Positions 33,026-42,071 of a DNA stretch of 64,000 nt are shown here, piece after piece. The DNA comes from Anaerococcus porci (GTDB lineage Bacteria; Bacillota; Clostridia; Tissierellales; Peptoniphilaceae). The notes beneath the pieces are model-generated. The model saw only the letters and a list, made by a program, of their open reading frames with translations. It was not told where the DNA came from and did no database searches. Made by a program: the position numbers and the translations under genes. How positions within the stretch are numbered: the stretch's first letter is position 1; each line of letters opens with the position of its first letter. The stretch spans positions 186,001 through 250,000 of the forward strand of contig NZ_VULQ01000002.1 in NCBI RefSeq assembly GCF_009696575.1. The letters are read 5' to 3'.

Positions 33026-33880
33026 TCAATCCAATGGCAAAAATCCAAAACCAAATAGACCTGGTCCTGTATTTACCCCAAGACTTGGTGCTATCTTAGA
33101 TGTTAAAAATAGACTTGATTTTTCTTTAAAACTTTCAAGCTTCTCTTCTAAAATTTCTTGCCCTCTTTTATATCCTGCATTGGATATTATCATATAATAT
33201 TTATCAAGCTTACCCAAGTATTCATTGGCTAATTTTTCCATTTCTTTTATAACCTTTTTCTCACCTCTACATGTTTTAACTATATGATATTTCCCATCAT
33301 TTGGGTCACACAAGATTATAGGTTTTATATTTAGTAATTCTCCAACCTTGCCAAAGGCTCTTGGCACCCTACCACCAGCTATTATATATTTAAAGGTATC
33401 TAAGGTAAAAAATATTTTTGATTCTTGCTTCTTTTTTTCTATTTTTTCAACAATTTCATCAATATCTAAGCAGTCATCAATTAACTTTTTACCATATATA
33501 GCCAAAAGACCTGTAGTTAAGGCCACTGATTTTGAGTCTATCACCCTAATATCCAGTTTATTATAGTCCATTTGCTTACATAAGTTATAGAAACCAGTGA
33601 AGTTTTTAGAAATTGTTATAATAATTAACTTTTCATATCCATCATTTACTATCTGATCAAATTTTTCTTTTAATTCTCCAGGTGATGGAATTGAAGTTTT
33701 TGGTAATTTTTCATTTTTTTCCATCCACTTATAGAAATCATCTGGACTTAGCTCAAATTGTTCCTTATAAAATTTTCCATCTAAATTCACATAAAAAGGC
33801 ATCATATAAATGCCAAATTCTTCGCTTTTTTTTATGTCGATATCAGATCCAGAATCGACCAAAATTGCAATTTTTTCCAT
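33026..33880 (-). CDS. DegV family fatty acid-binding protein (copy 1)
   Basis: 284 residues. DegV fold: IAILVDSGSDI at the N-terminus, TSIPSPGEL, ITISKNFTGFYNL, VIDSKSVALTTGL, and ending LGVNTGPGLFGFG. These proteins (FakB-like) hold a fatty acid for phosphorylation by FakA and incorporation into phospholipid. No fakA is near. A second copy lies at 36968. The preceding metallo-beta-lactamase gene ends 9 bp upstream, so they may be co-transcribed. Confidence 0.9.
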   Translation of the reverse strand: MEKIAILVDSGSDIDIKKSEEFGIYMMPFYVNLDGKFYKEQFELSPDDFYKWMEKNEKLPKTSIPSPGELKEKFDQIVNDGYEKLIIITISKNFTGFYNLCKQMDYNKLDIRVIDSKSVALTTGLLAIYGKKLIDDCLDIDEIVEKIEKKKQESKIFFTLDTFKYIIAGGRVPRAFGKVGELLNIKPIILCDPNDGKYHIVKTCRGEKKVIKEMEKLANEYLGKLDKYYMIISNAGYKRGQEILEEKLESFKEKSSLFLTSKIAPSLGVNTGPGLFGFGFLPLD

Positions 33881-33889
33881 TTTTACCTC

Positions 33890-34663
33890 TTATTCCTTTA
33901 TATCTACTATTATTTTTTGACCCTTATCTATTATTGGCCTAAAAATAGTAGAATCTAATTTTACTTCTCTTTTAAATCTTTGACTTATTGTTTCATGATC
34001 TCCACTATGAAGGGGAAACATCAATTGTGGACTTACGCTATTAGCAAAAATCTTTGGTCCTTTGTAATAATTTTCTTCAAGTCTATAATCCACTGGGAAA
34101 AAGGCTATATCTATTGAGCATTCTTTTATCTTTTCAACTTCTTCGATAAAAGAATAATACTCCTTCTTATCAGTTTTGTCATCATTATCTTTCCATGCCC
34201 AATAATTTAAATCTCCTGCATGAAATATAGATATTCCACTTACATAAAGTAGAATAGATATTCCTACATCGGTTGACCCAAATGTTTTTATCCCAATGCT
34301 TTCCTTACCTATCTTAATATCTTTATACCTATCCTTTCCTATCAAAAGAACATTTTTTGATGAATAAAGTGATTTTAATTGGTCTATACCAAGCTTACTA
34401 TCCTTTATATATATAATATTGTCTTCACTTTCTAAGTAAGCAATGTCTTCTGAAAGAATATAGGTATATTTTTCCATATTAGGTATTTTAAGTATTTCAG
34501 ATGTATAATGGTCAGAATGTCCATGACTTGCTACAAAGATAACCTTTTTATCTTCTGGTATATTTAAAACTCCTTTGTAATAGTCAAATATAATAAAATA
34601 GTCTCCTATCTCTACAGTATAACATGAATGATAGATATATGTTATTATAATTTTTTCAATCAT
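33890..34663 (-). CDS. metallo-beta-lactamase-fold hydrolase
   Basis: 257 residues, UlaG/YtkL-like MBL fold. Metal motif SHGHSDH near residue 47, IFHAGDLNYW supplying His and Asp, and a late His in MFPLHSGDHE. Substrate unknown; relatives act on lactones, phosphodiesters or RNA. ATG start with GGAGAT-type site; 9 bp upstream of the first DegV gene. Divergent from ebsC. Confidence 0.8.
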   Translation of the reverse strand: MIEKIIITYIYHSCYTVEIGDYFIIFDYYKGVLNIPEDKKVIFVASHGHSDHYTSEILKIPNMEKYTYILSEDIAYLESEDNIIYIKDSKLGIDQLKSLYSSKNVLLIGKDRYKDIKIGKESIGIKTFGSTDVGISILLYVSGISIFHAGDLNYWAWKDNDDKTDKKEYYSFIEEVEKIKECSIDIAFFPVDYRLEENYYKGPKIFANSVSPQLMFPLHSGDHETISQRFKREVKLDSTIFRPIIDKGQKIIVDIKE

Positions 34664-34765
34664 TTATAATCTCCTAGTTTCTTATAATTAATCTATACCC
34701 ATTTAGAATCATAAAAAATGATTTTTTGGATTATTAGAGTAATATAAAATTATGAGGAGTTAATT

Positions 34766-35242
34766 ATGGCAAATACTAAAACAAATGCGATGAGAATATT
34801 AGAAAATAATAATATAGAATATGAAGAGATAGAATACGACTTAGATGGAGAATTTATCTCTGCTGTGGATGCAGGTGAAAAAGCTCATGAAGACCTTGAT
34901 ATTATGTTTAAGACTATAGCCTGTCTTTCTAAGGATGGATATGTAATAATATATCTTGTAAGAAGTTATGACTCAATTGATATGAAAAAGGCTGCTAAAA
35001 TTGCTGGGGTTAAATCCATATCAATCCTTCCAACCAAGAAGTTAAAGTCAACTGTAGGCTACCAAAGAGGAGAAACAAGTCCTCTTGCTATGAAAAAAAA
35101 CTTTCCTGTCTTTATTGATGATAGTGCAAAAGAGCTTGATAAAATGATTGTATCAGGTGGAAAAGTTGGTGTTTCCATAGTTCTTAATCCAAAAGATTTG
35201 GCAAAAGTAACTAAGGCAAAATTCGAAAATATTAGACAATGA
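34766..35242 (+). CDS. ybaK: Cys-tRNA(Pro) deacylase, YbaK/EbsC family
   Basis: 158 residues. The YbaK fold hydrolyses Cys-tRNAPro made in error by prolyl-tRNA synthetase. Conserved regions: IMFKTIACLSKDGYVI, KAAKIAGVKS, STVGYQRGETSPLAMKK and VSGGKVGVSIVL. GAGGAG lies before the ATG. The stop overlaps the next gene by 4 nt (ATGA). Confidence 0.92.
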   Translation: MANTKTNAMRILENNNIEYEEIEYDLDGEFISAVDAGEKAHEDLDIMFKTIACLSKDGYVIIYLVRSYDSIDMKKAAKIAGVKSISILPTKKLKSTVGYQRGETSPLAMKKNFPVFIDDSAKELDKMIVSGGKVGVSIVLNPKDLAKVTKAKFENIRQ

Positions 35243-35943
35243 AAGTAATAATATTTAAGGATGGGAAAGCTTTTTTTTATGAAGGTAAGAATTCATTTGA
35301 AATAAGGAAAAATTTAAAAAAACTTTCTTATTATAAATTTGGTGAATCAAATGAATCTGATAGAATAAAACTTCTTATAGAAAATGATAAAGATGATGAA
35401 ATTTTAAGACTTTTAGTAATTCTTTCTCCAATTTTCATAACTATATTTGATAATTCAAATGACCTTTCTTTTTTTAAAGAATATCTTAAGCATTCAAATT
35501 TCACCTATGGACTTTATCCTAATTTTTTTGAAGGATTTGATAGGGATAAATATTTTGAATTTTATAAAGGACATGAAAAAAATGAAGATATAGTATTAAA
35601 TTTTGATAATACTATAGTTTTTACCATAAATTATATAGAAGATAAATATATAGTATCCCTTATAGCATTAATTGAAGTTCTATTTAATAAATACAATAGA
35701 AGGGTACTTATAGACTACTTTAAAGAAATTAGAAACGATATAGTTATAAATGGTAGACGATCTATACTTGCAAATGATATATATGCTTTCTACCTATCAA
35801 AATATCTTATAAATTGGGCACTCGACTTAATGAAGATTGTAAGATATAAGGATAAAAAAAATTTTGAATTAATAAGACCTATTTATGAGCTTTCAAACAA
35901 TTTAAAAAGACCAATAATAAAAAAATCTAATAAGAATCAATAA
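35239..35943 (+). CDS. unrecognised cytosolic protein coupled to ybaK
   Basis: 234 residues; I do not recognise the family. It is rich in Lys, Asn, Phe and Tyr, has no signal peptide, and opens with MKVIIFKDGKAFFYEGKN. Two apparent hydrophobic helices (RLLVILSPIFITIF and YIVSLIALIEVLF) are too polar at their ends for confident membrane segments. The start overlaps ybaK by 4 nt, so it is co-translated with the tRNA-proofreading enzyme. The end precedes a palindromic element. Codon use looks like its neighbours, so it is probably a lineage-specific native gene. Confidence 0.65.
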   Translation: MKVIIFKDGKAFFYEGKNSFEIRKNLKKLSYYKFGESNESDRIKLLIENDKDDEILRLLVILSPIFITIFDNSNDLSFFKEYLKHSNFTYGLYPNFFEGFDRDKYFEFYKGHEKNEDIVLNFDNTIVFTINYIEDKYIVSLIALIEVLFNKYNRRVLIDYFKEIRNDIVINGRRSILANDIYAFYLSKYLINWALDLMKIVRYKDKKNFELIRPIYELSNNLKRPIIKKSNKNQ

Positions 35944-35948
35944 AATAA

Positions 35949-36034
35949 CCCCATAAATTGTATCTAATTATATATGGTCCTTTTACTAGGTCTATCCAAT
36001 AAAAAGATTACATATCAAAAAACAATTTATGGGG
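35949..36034. repeat. nested-palindrome element B (86 bp)
   Basis: Perfect outer arms CCCCATAAATTGT (35949-35961) and ACAATTTATGGGG (36022-36034). The inside holds a degenerate inner hairpin (CTTTTACTAGG...CCAATAAAAAG) related to that of element A at 2594. The right flank (AAAAAACAATTT, then CCAGTT) resembles the inner left end of the IS3 element. It sits between convergent genes and could terminate both. Confidence 0.6.
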
Positions 36035-36042
36035 CCAGTTAA

Positions 36043-36960
36043 TTATTCAATAACTTTTTTCTTAGTTTTTCCTTTTATTAATACTAATGAACCTAAAAGT
36101 ACTAAAATCAGTCCAAAAAATAGTCTTATTGTAAATGATTCACCCAATACTATAACGGATAAGATTGAACCAAAGATTGGTATAAATAATTTAAATACTC
36201 CAAACTTATTCGCTGAATGGTTTTGTAGCACTATTGTCCATATAGTAAATGAAGTAGCCGTTATAAAAGCACCATATAATAACATAATAAGAGCCTTAGG
36301 AGTAAAATAGAGTTCATTAACTTGTAGAATTTTACCAAATATTAACAAAGGCAAGGAGCCTATAAGTAGAGCGAAGCCATTTAATAGGTATGGACTTTGA
36401 CCTTTTGAATATTTTCTTATTAAAACTGAACATAGGGCATTTATAAACGTTGATGTAAAAATAAAACCTTCACCTGTTATCTTAAATCCACCACCAAATC
36501 CCTTATTCGAATTTACTAAAACTATACCCAATGTTCCTATAATCAAGGCAAAAATTGTATTTATGGATAACTTATCTTCAGGAACAAGTACAAGTGATAT
36601 CAAGACAATCATAAATGAGTTTGATGCTTGGATTATAGATGACTTAACACCTGTAGTATTAGAAAGTCCTATATAATAGAAAAAATATTGAAGGCTTGTT
36701 TGAAAAAGTGCAAGTATAATAACAAACTTTAAATTTATTCTCGATAAAGATATTTTTTCTTTTCCTAATATAATTGCGTATAAAAAGGCAAGTATACCCG
36801 CCATAAAAAACCTTATTCCAGCTATATATACTTTAGAAAAGGTATCAAAACTTTCTACACCAAGCTCAATATATGTTGATTTTATTAAAGGAATTGCACT
36901 TCCCCACAATAACATTGCAATCAAGGAAAAAATTATGGCATTTTTCTTATCTTTTAACAT
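36043..36960 (-). CDS. EamA/DMT-family transporter
   Basis: 305 residues from the ATG at 36960, which has AGGAGAT 2-7 nt upstream. A longer reading would run into the upstream DegV gene without a binding site. Ten hydrophobic helices in two EamA repeats (about 10-145 and 160-300), starting IIFSLIAMLLWGSAIPLIK. Drug/metabolite exporters of this group move amino acids, nucleobases or similar solutes; the substrate is not predictable. The stop codon lies just inside element B's flank. Confidence 0.85.
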   Translation of the reverse strand: MLKDKKNAIIFSLIAMLLWGSAIPLIKSTYIELGVESFDTFSKVYIAGIRFFMAGILAFLYAIILGKEKISLSRINLKFVIILALFQTSLQYFFYYIGLSNTTGVKSSIIQASNSFMIVLISLVLVPEDKLSINTIFALIIGTLGIVLVNSNKGFGGGFKITGEGFIFTSTFINALCSVLIRKYSKGQSPYLLNGFALLIGSLPLLIFGKILQVNELYFTPKALIMLLYGAFITATSFTIWTIVLQNHSANKFGVFKLFIPIFGSILSVIVLGESFTIRLFFGLILVLLGSLVLIKGKTKKKVIE

Positions 36961-36967
36961 GAATCTC

Positions 36968-37834
36968 CTATCTTTTTTTAGCAAAATATGAAATTGAATA
37001 CATACCTGGACCCACATGACTTCCTATAAGAGAACCTATTGGTGCAAGCTTAATTTCTGCATTTGGAAATTCTTGTTCTAAAAGTTCTTTTAACTTTTTG
37101 GCATTTTCATCATAGTAGGCATAACCTATTAAAACTTTATTAGATATATCATCTCTCCAATTATCCCTAAAATTACTTATTAGAGTCTTTAAAGCTTTTT
37201 TGTTTCCTCTTTCAAGCTTTAATATAGCCAACGCACCTTCATCATCAATATGAATAAGTGGTTTTACTCTTAAGAAATCTCCTATTCCCGCTTGTGTTTT
37301 ACTAATTCTTCCACCCTTATATAGGTATTTTAAACTATCCACACCAAATTGGGATGCAAGAAATTTAGAATTTTCTTTTATAAATTCCAAAAGTTCATCA
37401 AGACTTTGACCATCTTTTTGTTTTTTTTCTAAAATTTCCATCATAAGACCTCCGCCAGTTGATGCTTGACGAGGATTACAGATTTCAATTCTTCTATCTT
37501 TATACTTATCTTTTAAATTTTCTTTTGCTGTTTGTGCATTTTGAAAAGTTCCAGATAGCTTATCAGATATACCTAAATATAGAACATCTTTCCCATCTTT
37601 TAGAATATCCTCAAAACAACTCTCAAAAGCCTTTAAATTGACCTGACTTGTAGAAACACTATTTCCTTCTATCATATGCTCATAAAAACTATTTAAAAGA
37701 TCAATTTTATCTCCTGTTATTTCATAAATCTTATCCCCCATACTAGATTGCATAGGAATGGTTACAATATTAGAATTTTTGAAAAATTCAACATTCATAT
37801 CACTTGAATTGTCGGTAATTATCTTATAGGTCAT
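36968..37834 (-). CDS. DegV family fatty acid-binding protein (copy 2)
   Basis: 288 residues, DegV fold: ITDNSSDM at the start, STSQVNLKAFE, LYLGISDKLSGTFQNA, NPRQASTGGGLMM and GSHVGPGMYSISYF. It is clearly diverged from the copy at 33026, so the two may prefer different acyl chains. It starts 10 bp after hisS and is followed by the EamA gene. Functions as an acyl carrier for a FakA-type kinase by family knowledge. Confidence 0.9.
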   Translation of the reverse strand: MTYKIITDNSSDMNVEFFKNSNIVTIPMQSSMGDKIYEITGDKIDLLNSFYEHMIEGNSVSTSQVNLKAFESCFEDILKDGKDVLYLGISDKLSGTFQNAQTAKENLKDKYKDRRIEICNPRQASTGGGLMMEILEKKQKDGQSLDELLEFIKENSKFLASQFGVDSLKYLYKGGRISKTQAGIGDFLRVKPLIHIDDEGALAILKLERGNKKALKTLISNFRDNWRDDISNKVLIGYAYYDENAKKLKELLEQEFPNAEIKLAPIGSLIGSHVGPGMYSISYFAKKR

Positions 37835-37843
37835 AATACTCCT

Positions 37844-39145
37844 CTATTTTAAATATTCTGATATTTTATTAATATCGACACTTACTTGCTCACCATTTTC
37901 CATATTTTTAATAGAAACTAGTTTCTTTTCATATTCTTCTTGACCAATTATTATTACTTTCTTGACATTTATCTTATCTGCATAATTCATCTTCTTTTTA
38001 AACTTGCCATCTTCAAGATAAATATCAATCTTAAACCCTTCATCTTTTAACTTATTTGCTATATCTATTGCATAGAAATTTAGGCTTTCATCCATTGGTA
38101 TAATAAGAGAATCTGTAAAATTCTCCCTGTATTTTTCAATAAGCCCAAGTTCTTGAAATTGGTAGAATAATCTAGTAAGACCTATTGATAATCCTACTCC
38201 AGGAAGGGCTTGTTTTGAAAAGTTTTCAGCTAAATTTTCATATCTTCCACCAGAGCAAACTGAGCCTATTGATTCATATCCATCTAAAAATGTCTCATAA
38301 ACTGTAGATGTATAATAATCAAGCCCTCTTGTAATAGATAAGTCTATAAGAATTGACTTATCATCAATCCCAAATTTAAGCATATACTTATATACTTCCT
38401 TTAGCTCTTTCAAACCCTTTTTATAATTTTCATTCAAATCTAAGTTTTCAAGGTAGGATAAAGTTGCTTCATTGCCTTTATCTGTGTTAATAAGCTTTAA
38501 AATCTCTTCACTTTTTTCACTTCCAACAATTTCATCTAAAAGTTCTTTTGTTTTTTCATCACCAATCTTAGCTTTTTTATCAATTGTCCTTAAAACTTCT
38601 TCCTTTTCTTCTATATCAAGAGATTCAAAAAATCCATTCAATAATTTTCTATTGTTTATATGAAAAGTTATCCCATCAAAATTAAGTTTTTGAAATATAT
38701 CATAAATAACCTTAGGTATAAGAGCATCATTGTGGATAGATAAAGAATTATTTCCAATTATATCTATGTCACATTGGTAAAATTCCTTATATCTTCCCTT
38801 TTGATTTCTTTCACCCCTATAAACTTTTGCTATTTGATATCTTTTAAATGGAAAATTTAATTCAGAAAAGTGTTCTGCTACGTATCTTGCAAGAGGAACT
38901 GTAAGATCAAATCTTAAAGACATATCTTTTTTTGATGAATCTATGGCAAATATTTGTTTTTCAGTTTCTCCACCACCCTTGGCAAATAAAATATCATTTT
39001 TTTCTATTGCTGGTGTATCAATTGGCAAAAATTGATAAGATAAAAAAGTTTTTTCTATTGTATTTTTGATTTTATCAAATACTATTTGATCTTCTGGCAA
39101 AAGTTCCATAACTCCTGCTATTGTTTGTGGTTTTACTATATTCAT
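37844..39145 (-). CDS. hisS: histidyl-tRNA synthetase
   Basis: 433 residues. Class II synthetase with motif 1 region (PIDTPAIEKNDIL), motif 2 KVYRGERNQKGRYKEFYQ, histidine motif TRGLDYYTSTVYE, motif 3 GVGLSIGLTRL and a C-terminal anticodon-binding domain (about 330-433). No T-box leader is present: only 13 bp separate it from the DUF6873-like gene upstream, which in turn follows a tRNA operon. Confidence 0.95.
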   Translation of the reverse strand: MNIVKPQTIAGVMELLPEDQIVFDKIKNTIEKTFLSYQFLPIDTPAIEKNDILFAKGGGETEKQIFAIDSSKKDMSLRFDLTVPLARYVAEHFSELNFPFKRYQIAKVYRGERNQKGRYKEFYQCDIDIIGNNSLSIHNDALIPKVIYDIFQKLNFDGITFHINNRKLLNGFFESLDIEEKEEVLRTIDKKAKIGDEKTKELLDEIVGSEKSEEILKLINTDKGNEATLSYLENLDLNENYKKGLKELKEVYKYMLKFGIDDKSILIDLSITRGLDYYTSTVYETFLDGYESIGSVCSGGRYENLAENFSKQALPGVGLSIGLTRLFYQFQELGLIEKYRENFTDSLIIPMDESLNFYAIDIANKLKDEGFKIDIYLEDGKFKKKMNYADKINVKKVIIIGQEEYEKKLVSIKNMENGEQVSVDINKISEYLK

Positions 39146-39158
39146 ATTTCCTTCCTTA

Positions 39159-39830
39159 CTAAATCCAAATTAATGACCCAGTATCTAATAAATTACTGTC
39201 TGGATATAATAAATCTAATTTTTCTTTAACTATTATACTTTTAATTATATCATATGAGGACAATCTTTCTATATTTCCATTAAATAAGGCAATTTTTTCA
39301 TCTACAAGCCCAAAACATCCTCCCAAAAAACCTTTAGAAAATCCATCAAGCTCAATTTCTTCTTCATTTAAAAGATAAATTTTTAGCTTATCTTTAAGTC
39401 TTTTATATATACCTAAATCAGATGTAAGTAATGAGTCATTTAAAACAATTGTAGAACATCTAGTGTATCCTTGTTTTACAAACAAGTGGTCTTTATTTTT
39501 AAAATATTTTCTTATATTTTTTTCAGTAAAATTATTGTGAATGTAGAATTCTTTAAAGGAAACTACATTATATATAGAGTCATTAGGATATTTATATGAC
39601 ACTTTTTCTCCTTTGATAATTCTAATATGAGGAAGTTTATCCTTATAGTACGAGCTTACACTAGCATCTATAATAATAGTATTTTCATCTACCTTACACA
39701 AAGACAGGTCTGGATGATCTGCTATTCTTTCATCAAGATTAGGATTGTCTATAGTTTTTATATATGGGATTTTTTTAAAATCTAAATAATCTGTAAATTC
39801 TTTTCTTGACTTATGGCTAATAATTAACAT
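39159..39830 (-). CDS. DUF6873 (GME-fold) family protein
   Basis: 223 residues, no membrane segment. Characteristic pieces are LDERIADHPDLSLCKV, IIIDASVSSYY, the QGYTRCSTIVL block with a conserved Cys, and FLGGCFGLVDEK. This matches the uncharacterised DUF6873 family of Clostridia, thought to share the guanidino-group-modifying fold; no activity is known. It is placed between a tRNA operon terminator (24 nt upstream) and hisS (13 nt downstream). Confidence 0.6.
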   Translation of the reverse strand: MLIISHKSRKEFTDYLDFKKIPYIKTIDNPNLDERIADHPDLSLCKVDENTIIIDASVSSYYKDKLPHIRIIKGEKVSYKYPNDSIYNVVSFKEFYIHNNFTEKNIRKYFKNKDHLFVKQGYTRCSTIVLNDSLLTSDLGIYKRLKDKLKIYLLNEEEIELDGFSKGFLGGCFGLVDEKIALFNGNIERLSSYDIIKSIIVKEKLDLLYPDSNLLDTGSLIWI

Positions 39831-39853
39831 ATATATCCTTTCATTTTAGATAC

Positions 39854-39880
39854 AAAAAAAGCCCTCTTCGAGGACTTGTT
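39854..39880 (-). terminator. terminator of the tRNA operon
   Basis: On the minus strand AAGTCCTC, GAA loop, GAGGGCTT then T5, a few nt after tRNA-Cys. It lies only 24 nt upstream of the next protein gene, with no visible promoter in between. Confidence 0.85.
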
Positions 39881-39883
39881 GTG

Positions 39884-39957
39884 TGGAGGCGCCACCCAGA
39901 TTTGAACTGGGGATAAAGGTGTTGCAGACCTCTGCCTTACCACTTGGCTATGGCGCC
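39884..39957 (-). tRNA. tRNA-Cys (anticodon GCA)
   Basis: 74 nt with encoded CCA. Acceptor GGCGCCA pairs with TGGCGCC; anticodon loop CTGCAAC; T-loop TTCAAAT. Last of three tRNAs on the minus strand. Confidence 0.97.
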
Positions 39958-39960
39958 TTA

Positions 39961-40035
39961 TGGAGCGGAAGACGGGATTCGAACCCGCGACCCTCGCCTT
40001 GGCAAGGCGATACTCTACCACTGAGCCACTTCCGC
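39961..40035 (-). tRNA. tRNA-Gly (anticodon GCC)
   Basis: 75 nt with encoded CCA. Acceptor GCGGAAG pairs with CTTCCGC; anticodon loop TTGCCAA; T-loop TTCGAAT. Middle of the operon, 3 nt before tRNA-Cys. Confidence 0.97.
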
Positions 40036-40041
40036 ATATAC

Positions 40042-40117
40042 TGGTGCCCAGAGGCGGAATCGAACCACCGACACGGGGATTTTCAGTCCCCTGCTCTACC
40101 GACTGAGCTATCTGGGC
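40042..40117 (-). tRNA. tRNA-Phe (anticodon GAA)
   Basis: 76 nt with encoded CCA. Acceptor GCCCAGA pairs with TCTGGGC; anticodon loop CTGAAAA; T-loop TTCGATT. First tRNA of the operon. Confidence 0.97.
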
Positions 40118-40133
40118 TAAACATTACTTTAAT

Positions 40134-40162
40134 AGTATAAGCTTTATTTGCAATCTTGTCAA
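40134..40162 (-). promoter_or_regulatory. tRNA operon promoter
   Basis: On the minus strand consensus TTGACA (40162-40157), a 17-nt spacer and TATACT (40139-40134), 17 nt before tRNA-Phe. It is one of the strongest promoters in the window. Confidence 0.85.
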
Positions 40163-40432
40163 ATATTTTTTAAGAGTTTTTATTTTTTTGTAATACTATT
40201 ATATAAAATTTTGCTTGATATATTTTTAATTATACCACTTCCGTTTGTTTTGGCAAAAGATAAGTATATTAAAGCTAGCCATTAATTTAAGAATTTCTCA
40301 TTCGTTTTATTTGCTAATTTATACTTTAAAAATTAAATAAAGTATAGCAATACCTATATAAATATTCATTTTAATTAGATAACTTATAATTTCCTTTATA
40401 TTTGGGTATAGTAATAATACTTAGGAGGTAAT
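40163..40432. other. AT-rich intergenic region before the glyoxalase gene
   Basis: No gene seen. An inverted repeat ATACTTTA...TAAAGTAT lies at about 40321-40345. A GGTATAGTAATAAT stretch at 40406-40419 may supply the -10 of the plus-strand gene. Confidence 0.35.
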
Positions 40433-40816
40433 ATGAAATTTAAAGCTTTACACACATGTATATACACAGATAACGATAAAGAAAGTATAAAATTCTACGA
40501 AGATGCGTTAAATATGCATATAACAAGTAGAAAGGATTTTGATGATGATGATGATGAATTTTCACTAATTTATATGGCGAGTGAAGATGAGAAATATGAG
40601 CTAGAATTAACTTATAATCATGATGGACGTAAGTATAAACATGGTTCATATTATGGACATATGGCCTTTGGAGTAAAAAACTTTAAAAAAGCCTACGAGA
40701 AACACAAAAAAATGGGTATTGTAAGCCAAAAAATAGGCAGCTTATCTGATGGATCAGCAAAGTTTTACTTTATTAAAGATCCACAAGGTTTTTCAATTGA
40801 AATTATAGAAGAATAA
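40433..40816 (+). CDS. glyoxalase I-like (VOC superfamily) protein
   Basis: 127 residues, the size of bacterial lactoylglutathione lyase. Two beta-alpha-beta-beta-beta modules. Metal-ligand positions resemble GloA: His in ALHTCIYT, Glu in YELELTYN, His in GHMAFGV and Glu in SIEIIEE. A run of aspartates (DDDDDEF) fills the loop after the second helix. It probably detoxifies methylglyoxal with a thiol cofactor; the exact substrate is not certain. AGGAGG precedes the ATG. Convergent with rlmH. Confidence 0.82.
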   Translation: MKFKALHTCIYTDNDKESIKFYEDALNMHITSRKDFDDDDDEFSLIYMASEDEKYELELTYNHDGRKYKHGSYYGHMAFGVKNFKKAYEKHKKMGIVSQKIGSLSDGSAKFYFIKDPQGFSIEIIEE

Positions 40817-40820
40817 AAAT

Positions 40821-40859
40821 AAGCTATTGTAATATGAATTTTTCATACTACAATAGCTT
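40821..40859. terminator. bidirectional terminator
   Basis: AAGCTATTGTAATATGAA (40821-40838) mirrored by TTCATACTACAATAGCTT (40842-40859), with flanking A/T tracts, between the convergent glyoxalase-like and rlmH genes. Confidence 0.8.
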
Positions 40860-40867
40860 GTTTAGTT

Positions 40868-41350
40868 TTATTTGTGATAAGGTTGATTGTTTATTATTTT
40901 AAATGCCCTATAAATCTGCTCAATTAAAACAAGTCTCATAAGTTTATGAGGTAAGGTCATTTTTGAAAAAGACAATTTATAATTTGCCCTATCACTTATC
41001 TTTTTAGAAAGACCATTAGAACCACCTATCACAAAAATTAGTTCTCGACCTCCACCAAAGTTCATCTCATCTTTTATCATATTAGAAAATTTCTCACTCG
41101 AAATACTTTTGCCTTCTATCTCAAGACTTATGACAAAGTCAGTATCATTTATCTTTTTTAATATTCTTTCTCCTTCTTTATCTTTAACGATTTCAATCTC
41201 AGCTTCTGATAAATTTTCTGGAGCTTTTTCGTCTGAAACTTCTGTGATTTTAAGCTTAGTAAAGGGACTTAGCCTTTTTTTGTATTCATCTATAGCATCC
41301 TTAAAATATTTTTCTTTTATTTTGCCTACGCTTACTATAGTTATATTCAT
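40868..41350 (-). CDS. rlmH: 23S rRNA pseudouridine1915 N3-methyltransferase
   Basis: 160 residues, complete SPOUT methyltransferase. SAM-binding knot with [10 protein letters not shown] and [15 protein letters not shown]-terminus [16 protein letters not shown] with the conserved tyrosine-histidine-lysine end. It modifies the pseudouridine at the decoding-side subunit interface of 23S rRNA. The start overlaps trmB by 4 nt. Confidence 0.95.
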   Translation of the reverse strand: MNITIVSVGKIKEKYFKDAIDEYKKRLSPFTKLKITEVSDEKAPENLSEAEIEIVKDKEGERILKKINDTDFVISLEIEGKSISSEKFSNMIKDEMNFGGGRELIFVIGGSNGLSKKISDRANYKLSFSKMTLPHKLMRLVLIEQIYRAFKIINNQPYHK

Positions 41351-41979
41351 AGATTGAACCTTGCCTTCACATAAAAAATAGGCATGTCTTTATCTCTAAA
41401 TTTTCTTTCATATTCACTAATATAAATGCTTTTTTCCTCACTTAAATCTCTATCAACTTCTAAAATTGTCATACTAAAATCTTCAAAGTATTTAATTGAT
41501 GCAAGAAAAAAATCTTCATTATCAGTCTTAAGCTCAATTACAGCCTTGTCTTTCACTATATTTTTATACCTATCTAAAAATCTTTTATGACTTAGTCTTC
41601 TTTTGTGATGTCGGGTTTTAGGCCATGGGGTTGAAAAATTAAGGTATATCTTATCTATCTCATTTTTTTCAAAAATTTTTTCAAGGTCTTCTGCATCTGC
41701 TATAAGTCCTCTTACATTTCTAAGCTCATTTTCTTTAATCTTTCTACTTGCTACTACAAAGGCATTAGTATTTACTTCAAGGGCTATAAAGTTGGTATTT
41801 TTATTATTAAACGCAATTTGACTTATAAAATCACCACGTCCTGCCCCAATTTCTAAATGAATTTCTTCTTTATTATTAAATTCTTCGTGCCACTTTCCCT
41901 TTTTATCTTCTCCACCAAAAAATATTTGTGGATTTTCTTTCATTTCTGGAATGGCGTTTTCTTTAAACCTTAGTCTCAT
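41347..41979 (-). CDS. trmB: tRNA (guanine-46-N7)-methyltransferase
   Basis: 210 residues. SAM site [10 protein letters not shown], followed by [15 protein letters not shown] and the catalytic/substrate block [16 protein letters not shown], then [10 protein letters not shown]. Normal TrmB length. Forms a two-gene unit with rlmH. Confidence 0.94.
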   Translation of the reverse strand: MRLRFKENAIPEMKENPQIFFGGEDKKGKWHEEFNNKEEIHLEIGAGRGDFISQIAFNNKNTNFIALEVNTNAFVVASRKIKENELRNVRGLIADAEDLEKIFEKNEIDKIYLNFSTPWPKTRHHKRRLSHKRFLDRYKNIVKDKAVIELKTDNEDFFLASIKYFEDFSMTILEVDRDLSEEKSIYISEYERKFRDKDMPIFYVKARFNL

Positions 41980-42018
41980 TTCATATCCTTTCTAAACTAT
42001 ATCTAGTTTACAGAAAAA

Positions 42019-42067
42019 GAAATAAAAAAACAAGTAAAGAAAGACCTGCTAGAGGTCTTCTTACTTA
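42019..42067 (-). terminator. terminator of the wall-anchored phosphoesterase gene
   Basis: On the minus strand AAGTAAGAAGACCT, loop CTAGC, AGGTCTTTCTTTACTT and then GTTTTTTT, directly after the stop codon. A long, nearly perfect stem. Confidence 0.85.
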
Positions 42068-42071
42068 AATG

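Noticed and set aside
33026-37834. The two DegV genes as a recent tandem duplication
   Set aside because: They are widely diverged in sequence and lie 3 kb apart with unrelated genes between.
39824-40140. Open frames on both strands across the tRNA cluster
   Set aside because: They translate tRNA genes, a common artefact; the cloverleaves are clear.
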